Of a stretch of 64,000 nucleotides of DNA, positions 11,348-22,306 are shown piece by piece (positions within the stretch are counted from its first letter, which is position 1; each line of letters begins with the position of its first letter). This DNA is from Zea mays (taxonomy: Eukaryota; Streptophyta; Magnoliopsida; Poales; Poaceae). The position numbers were made by a program, and so were the translations under genes. The stretch covers positions 83,368,207 to 83,432,206 of the forward strand of contig NC_050098.1 in NCBI RefSeq assembly GCF_902167145.1, in the 5' to 3' direction. Under the pieces are notes generated by a model. It was given only the letters and a program-made list of their open reading frames with translations, made no database searches and was not told where the DNA came from.

Positions 11348-11355
11348 TATTTATA
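11348..11355 (-). promoter_or_regulatory. TATA box for B antisense gene
   Basis: On the minus strand, GTATAAATAC lies about 130 nt upstream of the antisense ATG (11216) and outside the LTR. Element A has an equivalent (CTATATAAATAG) about 195 nt upstream of its antisense ATG. Two copies in corresponding places support a dedicated promoter. Confidence 0.6.
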
Positions 11356-11496
11356 CGCCAAGTGCGTTGAAAATTGAAAGACCCCGCTTGTCAGTGAATG
11401 TTGCTATTCTAGCAAAGGGAAGGTGTTTTTTCGGACCTTCGGTGTAAAACCTTCGTCCATGTCGCAATCTAAATTTATTATTTTAAACAAATTATT

Positions 11497-11511
11497 ATTG
11501 CGAGGGGCTAC
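11497..11511 (+). other. Element B polypurine tract region
   Basis: GCGAGGGGCTAC directly precedes the 3' LTR. Element A has CGAAGGGGCTAC in the same place, which supports a plus-strand priming site even though it is only partly purine. Confidence 0.6.
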
Positions 11512-12153
11512 TGTTGGGGACCTTCGGCATCCGAAGGTCCTCAAAAACAGGATTTAATAGTATTTCTGGAGTATAATGTGTGAACAGGTATCTTCGGACT
11601 CAAGTCGGCATCACAGTAGACCAGAATAATACGAAGGATGGTGCAGCGCCGAAGGTGTAAGCAGGAAAGCTTCGGCGTGACAGCAGAAGGTGGAACCGAC
11701 TTAAAGACGAAAAGGCTATTTAGACCTCGACAGATTACTATAGAATTATTATCAAGTGTAAAGGGCATGAATGTAATTTTGTGTGGGTTGTGTCCCGCGC
11801 CTATAAATAGGTGAACAGTACCCCCGTACTGGAGACGCTGACTTGGCATTCGCTTTTTGCGTCACGCTTGTATTGTCATCTCTTTCCGATTGAAGGTACA
11901 CTTGTAATTCAACGATATTTCTGTTTATGCCTGATAATAATATATAATTGTTCATGTTGTCTTTTATATTCTTTACATTTCATCCTTCGTCATTGTTTAA
12001 TGAATTTATGAAGGTACGTCTTACATAACCTTCGTCCGTAAACCATTATATCCTAAGGGAAATAATGTTTCGGAAGACGAAGGACTTTAACGATTAACAT
12101 TCTCTATGTTGCCTTGTTCTTAACTCATAGCACTTGAGAACAAGTCCCCAACA
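11512..12153 (+). repeat. Element B 3' LTR
   Basis: 642 bp copy of 4793-5433, with one extra A in the GGTGTAAGC stretch and one substitution near the U5 end. It contains the hairpin (11518-11540) and TATA box (11802-11809). Confidence 0.95.
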
Positions 12154-12158
12154 GGCTC
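12154..12158. repeat. Element B target-site duplication, right copy (GGCTC)
   Basis: Exact match to 4788-4792; element A sequence resumes here. Confidence 0.95.
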
Positions 12159-12438
12159 TAAAGATAAGGCTTCGGCAAAAAGAAAAATAAGCAGTTTCAT
12201 GCTTCATTGTGTACGAAAAGAAGGGAAGGTGTTTTTCGCCTTCGGCTCAAAAAATGCTAGTTTCGTTCACATCGAAGCACTTCATACATTGATGGAAAGG
12301 TAAAAATATATTACAAGGTATGGATAAAATTTACAGAGTAAAGTCTAATTCTCAAATTATAATATTCTTTACAAAGGTTATTACAAGAGTTCTTAGAGTT
12401 TTTTCCACAGCTATCTATTCAAGCTTCATCATTATCTA

Positions 12439-15430
12439 TTAAGCTTCGGCTTTGTGCTCTTCAGCTTCGTCATCTTGCTCCTCAGCTTCGTCATCCTGTA
12501 CATATTAAAGTATTGAAAGAAAAATTCAAGTTTAAAGGAAAAGGTAAGCACAAGGTATGAGTTTGTTACCGGCTTAAGATGACTTCGGGCTTCGTCACCA
12601 GCTATGCTTCGTCCACCCTTCGTCCATACTAGTTTTATAAATCTGTTTCCTATGCTTCGGGCAAGACTGGGAATATCAACCAGATCTGCTGGTGATAAAC
12701 TAAAGTTGGGTCTATTGACAATCTTTCCATGTGTGCAACCAGATTTCAGGAAGGCGAGAGCTGTGCCCCAAGAAGCTATTAGGGCATAGAAATCACCATG
12801 TCCGGCTATAATTTCATCAAGGGCATCATCTTCACCCTCGATATGTTCGAAGGCCCCTGGCAGGTCTTCAGTCGAAGGACTAAATTTTTCACAGCTGGCT
12901 CCAACCGAATTGAAGATCTGCTTCAGCCGTTGTACACATCGGCTACTGAACTCCAGACATTTGTTTTGAAGCTCTGTCAATGATTTTTGCAAACTTGAAC
13001 TTTTCTCGACCTCAGTCTCAAATTTTGCATTAAACTTCTGCTTTTCCTGTTCGAAGCTTTCTGATTTTGAGAGAAGCTCCGTATTTAACTTTGCAATTTT
13101 AGTTTCAGCTTCTGCCAATAAACCTTCTGTTGTCTGAAGCTCGAAATCCTTCTTTTCAAGAGCAGCTGCTTGATCTTTTATTTTGCTTTCTAAACTCTCA
13201 ATTATAACTTCATGTTTTTTATCTTCAAGATCTTGTTGCATTCTCAAAGCTTTACTCAACAGCATACTCTGTGCACAAGCAACCTTCGTTAGAAAACACC
13301 TTCGTTGTTAAAGACAATAAAAAGTTGAAGAAAAGTTTTTTACCTTGAAATTGGAATAGAATAAACTACCGATGATGTGCTTTCGTCGGTAGCAGCTAAT
13401 GTCTGTCTCAAGCTTCAGGAAACCAATACTCTTTGATAGAGTACCGATAACCTTCGCTCCGGTTTGATCTCGGATGCAGCCTAACCTTTCATCATCAACA
13501 CCGCCGAAGAGTAGTGCCCCTGGTTGATACCCATAGGATATGGCGTATTCTCTCAACTCTTCTTTCTCAGCCTTCGACAATTCTTGCCCAATTAAGTTTT
13601 GAAAGTTAAAGTTTTCTTCTTCCGAAGCATCTTCAGCTATTTCCTTCTCCTTCTCAAGTACTGTAGCCATGGTTTCTTCAGCGGCCGCAGTAGCTTCTTC
13701 TGTGGCCATGTCCAGAAGTATCTTATCAATGTTAGAAAGTGTGCTTTCTAGATTTGCATCTTCAACAGGTTCAGCTTCGGCAGTTGCAGCTTCGGCCGGT
13801 GCAGCTTCGATAGCTGTAGCACTCTCAACAGCTGGTGCTTTTGAAGCCAAAGCTAGTCGTGGTGTCTCTTCGATAGCTTCTGTCACAGTAATAATTCTTC
13901 GTTTTTTCGGCCCAGCTGTCTTCTTCGCTATCGAAGGCTCCTTCTTCTTCTGAAAAAACTTCGTCAGATGTGGCACCAGTGGACTTAGCTTGATAGGCAA
14001 GGATTCAGTCATTACCTTTAGAATTTCTGCCACATCAGTAGCAGAAGGTGATGCAGGAGTTTCTTCTTCAATATCAATCGCCTTCTGCTTTAGAGCTGCA
14101 GCTTTTCTCTTCTTCGGAGCAACTGTCGTCGGCTCAGGGCTCAATTTCCTCTTCTTCAGTTTTTCTTCATCTTCTTTTACCATTCTAGTGGCCTGTCTGC
14201 CCACAACACTGACAACTTTTTTCTTTTCTGCCCTTCGGCGCCCTTGTTCAACTGCTCATAATCAGGATATTCAAAATGTAGAGCATCCATTACTCGATTC
14301 AATCTTCGCTTCGGTCGGGAGCCGAAGGCTGCAGTCATCAACTGATCTTCTTTTTTCGTGTAGTTCCCTAAAATCTCGTTACACATAACTTCGATCGTGT
14401 CCAGCCATTCTTGGCAGGGTTCCTTGAAGTGTTTTTTGAACTTAAACTGATAAGGCAGTCGAACGAGTTCACCCTCTTTCTTCTCTTCTTCAAGCTTCGG
14501 CATACCCCACTTCTTCAGCGTTGGGAACACTCTGTTGGCTAGGTATTCCTGGACTAAGTCCCTAGACCCAATGTGTTCAGACACAACTCTAAACTCATAC
14601 ACAACATCTTGGCATGGATCCCCCGGTGCCATGTTGCATTGAGGTCTAGTCAGCCCGAAGATTAGCTTCAGCGGGCTTTGAACTAGCTTGTCCTTTTCTT
14701 CATCAATTTTAACATAAAACCATTCATATTTCCAACCGGTCGGCCATTTAGTGCGATAGCTGACCACCGGTGTCTTCATATCCTTTCGATAAGCAAAATT
14801 ATAACAACCGATGTTCTCATGCAATCCGTCTTCTCTAGCCTTTGTCTGATAATGAAGTTCATGTACTCGGCAGAATGCATCGGCGAGTGGTTCTACCCCT
14901 TGACTTCGGAGAACCCAGATGTACACGCTGAGCCTAACAATGGCGTTGGGGGTCAGCTGATGAAGATAAATCCCAAATTTTTCCAAGACTTCTGCAATCA
15001 TTCCATGCAGAGGAAATCTCAACCCTTCTTTGAAGAAGCTCTTAAAAACTACAACTTCATCATTTTTCGGCTTTGGGATAGTCTCTTCCCCGCCAAAGCG
15101 AATCAACCCCTTATCGGCTTCCTTGAAGTAGCCTAGCTTCGTCATCATAGTCATATCAGCTTCAGACACAGTTGATTTCCCAAAATCTAGATGGCTGGGC
15201 TTCGATGGCATAATAATATCATAATCAATCTCTCCTTCATTAGCATCACCCTCTTCAATATCTGCCTGCTCTGCCTGCTCGGTTTCAGCAGCGGGTGATT
15301 CTTCGTCAGCAACACCTTCAGTCACAACCAATCCCGACCGCCTCATAACTTCGGAGATCGGAGCAGCTTCAGCAGCTTCGGCTTCATCTCCGTCACGAGT
15401 AACTCTAGCTGTCGAGCATACCCTGGCCAT
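12439..15430 (-). pseudogene. Element A antisense three-exon gene (aORF), frameshifted
   Basis: Homologue of the B antisense gene, in the same position relative to the 3' LTR. Exon model: 15430-13344, 13268-12570, 12495-12439, with introns of 75 and 74 nt (GT-AG). The exon sum is 2843 nt, one short of 948 codons, which fits a 1-base deletion. The frame change is visible near 14180-14225, next to an A-rich run. The N-terminal domain is well matched to B (LHQLTPNAIVRLSVYIW, VHELHYQTK, EWFYVK), the middle is Ala/Glu-rich, then coiled coil. Exon 3 encodes a short acidic tail with repeated DDEAEE. An upstream TATA box lies at 15625-15636. Function unknown. Confidence 0.75.
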
Positions 15431-15624
15431 TTGATGTTGAATTTTTTGCGTTTTGACGAAGTAGAAAATTTTTATCTTTGTCGAAGCTCTTTCTTGTCAC
15501 GAAGCTAGAGCAAGATGATCTTTCGGTTCAGAATACAGTGAGCAAGCTTCGACTGTGGTCAAATTTTTTGACAGCACAACAGTGCAATGGCAATGAATGT
15601 TGTGGTAACTCCACACCTACCCGT

Positions 15625-15636
15625 CTATTTATATAG
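15625..15636 (-). promoter_or_regulatory. TATA box for A antisense gene
   Basis: Minus-strand CTATATAAATAG, about 195 nt upstream of the antisense ATG at 15430 and about 280 nt inside the 3' LTR boundary. Confidence 0.6.
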
Positions 15637-15914
15637 TGCTACAGGTGGGAAGGTGAATCGCCAAGTCGCCTGCACCCGCTGAGCAGTCGCCCGCACCCGC
15701 TGAACGGTGGACCACTCGGCGTCTGGCAAGTGAATTACCAGATCGTTCGTACCCGCTGCATGGTGGGCCACCTTGCGCTCCAAATATTTTAATCGTTTCT
15801 CGGCAACGAGCTCAGGGAAGGTGTTTTTCGGATCTTCGGCTCTCCGAAGCCTAGGAGACTTTTTCACGGATCAAGCTCGTTACGAAAAATGATCTAGCAC
15901 CACGAAGGGGCTAC

Positions 15915-16533
15915 TGTTGGGGGTATGCTTCGTCGCCGAAGATTCTGTAAGAAGAAACACCTTCGGCAGATCCTCTCAAAAGCAGTGCCGAAGTTATCAC
16001 CCATAAAGCTTCGGCATAGCCACATGTCTCAAGACGAAGGAGTGAACCGACTTAAAGATGAAATGACCAATTGACCCGTGATAGCTTGTATTATGATTAT
16101 AAACATTTGTAAAGGGCATGAATGTAATTTCTCACAGGTTGCATCTGTGCCTATAAATAGGTGAACAGTACCCCCGTACTGTTCACGCAATCTTGTAATC
16201 GCTTGCACGCGACACTCGGATTGTTGCCTTCTGTCAAGACGAAGGTATAAATGGGATCAAATGTTATGTTATAATATTTAAATTTGTATGATGAAATATA
16301 TGAATAAATTTATGTTTTTGATATATTATTCTTTCATGTTTTATACTTCATCTTTCATTATTTCATAACTCTAGTCACGAAGGTATGACCTTCATGACTC
16401 TTGCTCATGACCTTCGTCCGAAGTTCATTATACCCTTGGGGAGATAATGCTTCAATGGACGAAGGGCATTAACATTTAACATTTTATGTTGCCTTGTTCT
16501 TAATCCGAAGCATTTGAGAACAAGTCCCCAATA
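15915..16533 (+). repeat. Element A 3' LTR
   Basis: 619 bp, begins TGTTGGGGG. It ends CAATA where CAACA is expected (the terminal CA is now TA). The preceding GAAGGGGCTAC is the polypurine region. A TATA box at 16152-16159 sits in a block shared with the B LTR. Confidence 0.9.
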
Positions 16534-16594
16534 GGTGTTGTCCATTTCTATCTAGGTTTCGTCCTACAGTCAACATTTCCTCTGATACCACTTC
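16534..16594 (-). mobile_element. Element X leader with PBS (Del/Tekay-like Gypsy, minus strand)
   Basis: Short internal remnant of X between A and the X LTR. On the minus strand TGGTATCAGAG (16580-16590) is the initiator-Met-tRNA PBS used by many plant LTR elements. The leader next to it closely matches the element Y leader (23881-23938), so X and Y belong to related families. The rest of X lies left of the window, beyond A. Confidence 0.85.
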
Positions 16595-19500
16595 TATAAC
16601 ACCCGGGCTTTAAGGAACAAAGCCAGGTGCATCTCATACATGCGCCAAGAAGACAACCTATATAATAACAGAGTGTATAGAGATAAATGTCACAATAACA
16701 TCAGAGTATTTATTACATAGCGGAAGTCTTATTACAAAATAAAAGATAAATATAAAACGAACTAAGGATCATCCTTGGCGCAAGTCAACTGGGAAACGAC
16801 ACCTAGATCAGATCAAACTCCTCGCTTTGTGGCTCCTCCTGAACCACATGTTCTTCTCCTGTGGGGGTGTGAGACAGCAAGGGTGAGCTCACACATGATC
16901 ATAGCTCAACAAGTTGTGGGGAAACCAGTGGACATGAACTCACCAAAAGTGGGAGTTCATGTGATGTGTAAGGCTAATCAACAACAGGGGTTAAAGCTGA
17001 GCATTGCTTTTAATCAGTTGGTCAAAATTTTATTAGCAGTTACTAGATGTAAGTAAATACCAAACCTTAAATAAAGTAATAGAACAAAATTAATACATAA
17101 TCCCATGCAATGCAAATGACAAATTGAATTTAAGTTCCATAAATTAATCATGCGAGAGTCCTGAGCTGCTCATGACCGCGAGCACGGCTAGTATACCAGT
17201 TTTACACTCTGAAGAGGTTGTACCCTGTACCCACAAGTCATGTTACCCATCTGCCAAGAGATCATGACTCCCATACACCTCTACCAAGGAAGCGAGGCAG
17301 GGCAACACTACGAGGCCTTTACAAAGTTCCACTAGCTTCCGAAAACCTGCTACAGTTTATGGGAAGAGCACTTGCAAGAATCCCCCGTCTGACCGCCATC
17401 ACAGCAAAATCAACCCAAGAACCTCCTTGCATGCAATTCCCCTACTGCCCTTGCCCCTTTCGGGTAAGGTAGTCTTCCACTAGCTTTCCTAATTAGTCAG
17501 CCAAGGGCATCCCATACTACCCTTGTGGTGGCACGTGTTTCTCAAGTTAAGCTCCATGTTCCAATTAACATTAATGACCTTGACATGAACATAAATAGAA
17601 TAACAAAATAATTGGAACATGGATATAATGAAATATTATCCCAAAACCATGTAAAGCAATAGCAAAACTACCCAGGTGATTAGGGATAACAAGATAATAT
17701 GGATAAACAGACTAGGGTGACCTATTGGGTCCCATCAAAATTAAACCTATGCATGAATAATGACATTAAAGAACATTATTGGGTATAAAAGTGGTCAAGG
17801 GCACAACTTGCCTTCAATGAGCTCCTGCTCAGCTACTTCTATCTACTGGTCACCAGGATCCTCAGTCATAGGCTCTTCTACTCGCCACAATACAAACAAG
17901 CACAGTATATAGAGAAAATTAACATCACACCAAACATGTAAACAAAATACATAATAATAATCTACACATTAAAATAAAATCCTAGGAACAGGAATCATTA
18001 TTTTTGGAGTTATAGATTTTAAGATAGGAATTTCCAAAAAAATTATTTGCTTAAAATAGGATTAAATGGGAAATTATTTTTCTTACTGTTTTCATGACAA
18101 AACAGAGATTCCAAGTGATAGACAATAATATTAAAAAAATTAGAAACTGGAATGGGTTATTTTGGAGTTCATATGAATTTTATATGAATTTAGCAAGTTT
18201 TTGCAATTAACTTAATACAAAAAATCGTTTTCTAATTGATTTTATGAATATTATTCACTGTCTGGTCCTCGCATCAGATTCCAGAGAGTCCAGGGACCCC
18301 GTGGTAAATTGTTCTAGACATAGTGAACAGCCGAGGTGGATGGCGGGTTTATTCTATGAAAACAGAGGGGTTCAAGTGCAATTTAGCCATGGCGAAAGGG
18401 TATCGGGTAAATCTGACCATCATATTAGAAATCGAGCGCCTGGATTAATTCATAACTGCACGAACCGGTACGCTACATCGTCCCTTGGATCCAAATCCGA
18501 CGTCCCCGATTTAATGAAGCCCAGAGGGATGATCATCATCTGATCCCGATCGAACGATCCACCGCCCTTCCCCCAATCGGTACGCCATCTTCTAATCTAG
18601 ACCATACACCACGCATCCAACGGTCCACTATCACCCCTGTTCTCAACCCCGCCGAGCGGCGGCGCTCCCCGCTGGAGTACGACGGCGCCGTCGCCGGAGA
18701 TCCCCGGTCCCGCAGCCCACGTGTTAAACTCCGATTCCTATGGTCCTACGCGCAGCGGAGATTGAAACAGGGAAGATGGGAGTAGTTCTACCTCAAATTG
18801 GGATGGCGGCTGCCCTACCCACGCGACAATGCGGCACTGCGGCTGAGGTTGAACGACGTTGAGAAATTAGGGGCGCTCCGTTGGACTATCCCACCAGAAT
18901 GTGTCACAGACCACTTCAGTGGTTGCCCGCGAACACTCCAGATGCCTTGTTACGGTCGGTCACCCCCGTGGTATGGTTTTAGCCGGCGGCGGCGAGTTGT
19001 CTCCGTGTGGATCACGGCGGCGCAAGGGCTGCCATGGAGTGGCGGTGGTGGAAAAATGGAAGCACGAGCGGGCCAGGTCGTGGGTTCCAGTATTTGTACG
19101 CGAGATGGAGTATGGGGCAGCTGCAACGGAAGCCTGGAGCTTACGGCGCTGCGGTGGGCGTGGAGGTAGTTGGTGCACGGGGAAGACAGAGATGTGGGGG
19201 TTGAGGGACTGACCGGTGGGCCCGCGGAGGAGTGGCACCCGCGAAAAACGCATGCGAAATCGTGGCGCTGTCCACCGGGTCCCACAAGTCGGCGTAGATG
19301 GAAGGAGCAGGCAAGCGCGCATGCGAGGTAAGAGCAGCTGACATGAGGGGTCCACCTGTCGGCACGCGTGGTAAGTGAAGCCTGGGCCGCGCGGTTGGCA
19401 TTCGGTTTGGGCCGAATGTTAGGTTCTTGGCCCAAGCGCGGGTATAACTCCTTTTCTTTTTCTTTTAATCTTATTTTCTGTTTTCTTTTCTCATTTTGAA

Positions 19501-19878
19501 TTTCAAATTCAACTTGGTGACAAAATTTGTATTCAGATTTAATTTCCACTTGATCATACCAAATTTGAAGAAGTTATTTATTCATAGATTTATTTTGTAT
19601 AGTATGTTATTCCTTTCTTTGCCCCTTTTTCCTAATTCTCCTAAATTCGAATTTGAGGTACTAACATATGTTACAATATATATATATAATTATATCATCA
19701 CAAAATACACAACAAAAATAAAGTCCCAGCATGATGCATATTTCATTTGAGTGTCTTTGGTTATTTATTTATTTGTTATATGTGGTGTTCACACGAAATA
19801 ATAAATATAGATAACAACCATATATATAAAGGAATAAAATTTCTCTTTTTAGACTTTTCTTACAAAGTGGGTATTACA
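16595..19878 (-). repeat. Element X 5' LTR (3284 bp, minus strand)
   Basis: Read on the minus strand it starts TGTAATACCC at 19878 and ends GGGTGTTATA at 16595 (expected CA mutated to TA), next to the PBS. About 1.1 kb of its PBS-proximal part is recognisably similar to the Y LTR (23939-25100). It has a GC-rich middle (about 18540-19440). No coding sequence is credible; the ORFs are short and overlap on both strands. It is inserted in the Y 3' LTR, probably with TSD AAAAT (19879-19883). Confidence 0.85.
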
Positions 19879-22291
19879 AAAATTAACATATGCAGATCAT
19901 TATGATTAATCAGAACATGACTGGGTAAAAAAGAAGTGATCAAGGGCACAACTTGCCTGGGACTTGAGATTCCAGGTACCAGGATGATCTTCAGGTGACT
20001 CGTAACCTTGCGCTAGTTGTAGCAATACAAACAAACAGGGTATAGGCAAAATTAACATTACACCAGACATAAGAACAAATTGCATAATAATAATCTACGT
20101 GTTGTAACGAGATCATGGGTTTGAGAATCACTAAGATCGGAGTCATGGTTAAGGAGTTATGGTTTTCCGAAGATCCACATGGTTAAATATAGAATACACT
20201 AAGTGCAACATTTTAACCTATATTTCATGACAAAACAAAGTTACCAGATGATAATAAATATTATTGTGAGACTAATGCAACTAGAATGGATCAAAACAGA
20301 GTTACGGTTATTGAGTTATGACTTTTTGGAGTTATTGAGTACATAGTATAGATTAATTCATATGCATATTTTTAATTCACGTTTCATTGCTAAAGAGAGG
20401 TACTAAGTGGTAGACAATATTAAAACAAAATTAATGTCTCTGGAATGAATTAATTTGGGGCTAAAATGAATTTAATATTAATTATATAAATTTCTAGATT
20501 TATTTTTGTATTAAAAATCCATTTCAAAATTTATTTATCTGATTTTCCTTGAGCTCTGGACTGGGCGCCAATAACACAGAAACACAGGGGCCTAAATCAC
20601 AATTTTTCTAAGACTCAGGCTAACCCTTTATAGACGGCGGGTTGATTACTATATAGAGCAGGGGCTCTTATGTAAAGATGGCTCGGTGAAGGGGTATGGG
20701 CAAACCGTGACCATCCGATCTACAGGAATGGCCAGGATTAAAACCTGTCAGCCCTGAACCGGTACGCAACAGGGACCGTTGGATTGGAGATCTACGATTC
20801 GGATTAGATGGTGCTGAGAGGTAAGTGTGCACCGATCTGGACCTCCCATCTCAGATTGAAGGGCCAGACGACCGTCTCCTACCTCCCACATACACCGCGT
20901 GGTGAAAACCACGCCCCATGGTGGCGCGGTCTGCCGGTGGGTATGAATCCCTACGCGCGACAGTGCCCCGCCCCAACACTACATTGTAGAAACAACCTAC
21001 AGTTCATGGCAAGCTCGACAGAGGGGTTTCTCACCGGCGATGGTGTCGCGACGGGGGTCGGCCACGGTGACCGGCAATTCAGCAGCGCCTCATGAAGTCC
21101 GACGAGAAATTGTCTAGGTTCCGGCCACGGCAAACCCCTTCCGGGTGTCCTAGGGAGAGTCCATGGCCGGTTGACGGCGCCTCAATGCCGATAGACAAGC
21201 AGGTCCATGGCGGCGGACCTTCTTCCTCCTGCCACCCATGTTTTCGTTGTATGGCGTGTCTTGCAGCGAGAAATCGACCCTGCCCCAACCCTACTTGAGT
21301 TCAATTGATGGTCGGCACGACTTCTACATCACATAGCGACCCCCTGGAGCTACTTGATTTTGTCCCGGTGACACCCCGTCGCGAGTACGACGGCGGCAGT
21401 ACAAGACCCCTCCCCTCTTCTCAAATTCCAATCTGCTATTGCAATGATGTTGTTCGGGGTTGATGGAGGCTGGTTCAGGCTCAGTTTATATAATCAAGAG
21501 GTGAACTGGTAGCCGGGATCCTAGGGAGATGACACCGGCTGTTGGGATTTTTCCCAAGATTTGTTGCGCCTGCTCCCTTGGGGAAGAAACGGCTGACGAG
21601 GCGATCCCACTTGACAGAGACTACGAGCGCGCGCGACGTAAACCCGACGACAGACACTGACGGCACGGGCCCAGGGCACAGCGTCACCAGGTAAAGACGC
21701 CATCGCACGCGACGACGGACAATTGGCGAGGGTGAGCCTGGTGAGTGGGGTGCGCCCTGCCAGAGACGGTACTCGCGCGGGGGAAGCAGTGGGCCACGCA
21801 GGAGAAGGAGTTTGGGCTGAAATTGAGGTTTCGGCCCAAGATGGAATTTTATTCTTTATTCTTTTTCTTTTCTAATACAAATTTCCAATGTTCAAATTCA
21901 ATTTAAACTCTTGTTTTGAACTCAAGGTTTCCAACATGAATAATACCTTCCACTATTTGCCACAATATTATTATTCTTATTATATTATTATTACCATTTC
22001 CCCCGTCTTACCTCTTTTGCCCCCATATTCTTCAGGGCAGACTTTTGAATTTAAAGGTAATTTGTTTTATCCTAAGTATGAGTATGGTGCACAACAAAGA
22101 AGTTGTAGCATGATGCATAATCACATGTGTTTATTTGGTATCTATTTAAAAGAAATGTGCTCTTTAATAAGATACATATTTAAAATGATTCCTTTTCTAT
22201 TTTTCAACTGACTAGGGTTTTAATTATTTATCAAGGGTACTTTGTTCCGATTTCTTCTACTAATCCTAAATTGAGAATTTTGGGTTTTACA
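19879..22291 (-). repeat. Element Y 3' LTR, proximal part (interrupted by X)
   Basis: Minus strand, starts TGTAAAACCC at 22291. It matches the Y 5' LTR: 19890-20612 corresponds to 25105-25549 plus 33523-33783, and 21787-22291 to 33784-34286. The segment 20613-21786 is absent from the other LTR. The remainder of this LTR lies left of X, outside the window. No coding sequence. Confidence 0.85.
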
Positions 22292-22306
22292 AATCCTACC
22301 CCCTTA
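22292..22306 (-). other. Element Y polypurine tract
   Basis: Minus strand reads TTAAGGGGGTAGGATT immediately before the 3' LTR start, as expected for a plus-strand primer of a minus-oriented Gypsy element. Confidence 0.8.

Larger units (their letters stand above)
4793..12153 (+). mobile_element. Element B: gag-only Tat-type retrotransposon inserted in A
   Basis: 7361 bp, TG...CA ends, exact 5-bp TSD GGCTC. LTRs are 641 and 642 bp and differ by one substitution (G/A in the CGGA-GACGA stretch) and one inserted A, so the insertion is very recent. Order: LTR, PBS, intact gag, tandem repeat block, antisense three-exon gene, polypurine stretch, LTR. There is no protease, RT, RNase H or integrase, so it is non-autonomous and needs a pol donor. 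Its LTR shares a promoter core and 3' end with element A, whose pol-only structure is complementary. Confidence 0.95.
1..16533 (+). mobile_element. Element A: Tat-type Ty3/gypsy retrotransposon (left end cut by window)
   Basis: Plus-strand LTR element. The first 139 bases match the last 139 bases of the LTR at 15915-16533, so the window opens inside the 5' LTR. Order: PBS, gag-less pol, tandem repeat block, antisense three-exon gene, polypurine stretch, 3' LTR. It is interrupted by element B at 4793-12153. The right flank GGTGT (16534-16538) would be half of its 5-bp TSD; the left half lies outside. It sits in the leader of element X, about 60 bp from the X LTR. The Tat assignment rests on the protease/RT/RNase H/integrase order and the antisense ORF near the 3' LTR, a feature known from Tat elements such as Grande. 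Confidence 0.9.

Noticed and set aside
18798..19549. Overlapping ORFs on both strands in the GC-rich part of the X LTR
   Set aside because: Base-composition effect in a promoter-like LTR segment; no domain, no support from the related Y LTR.
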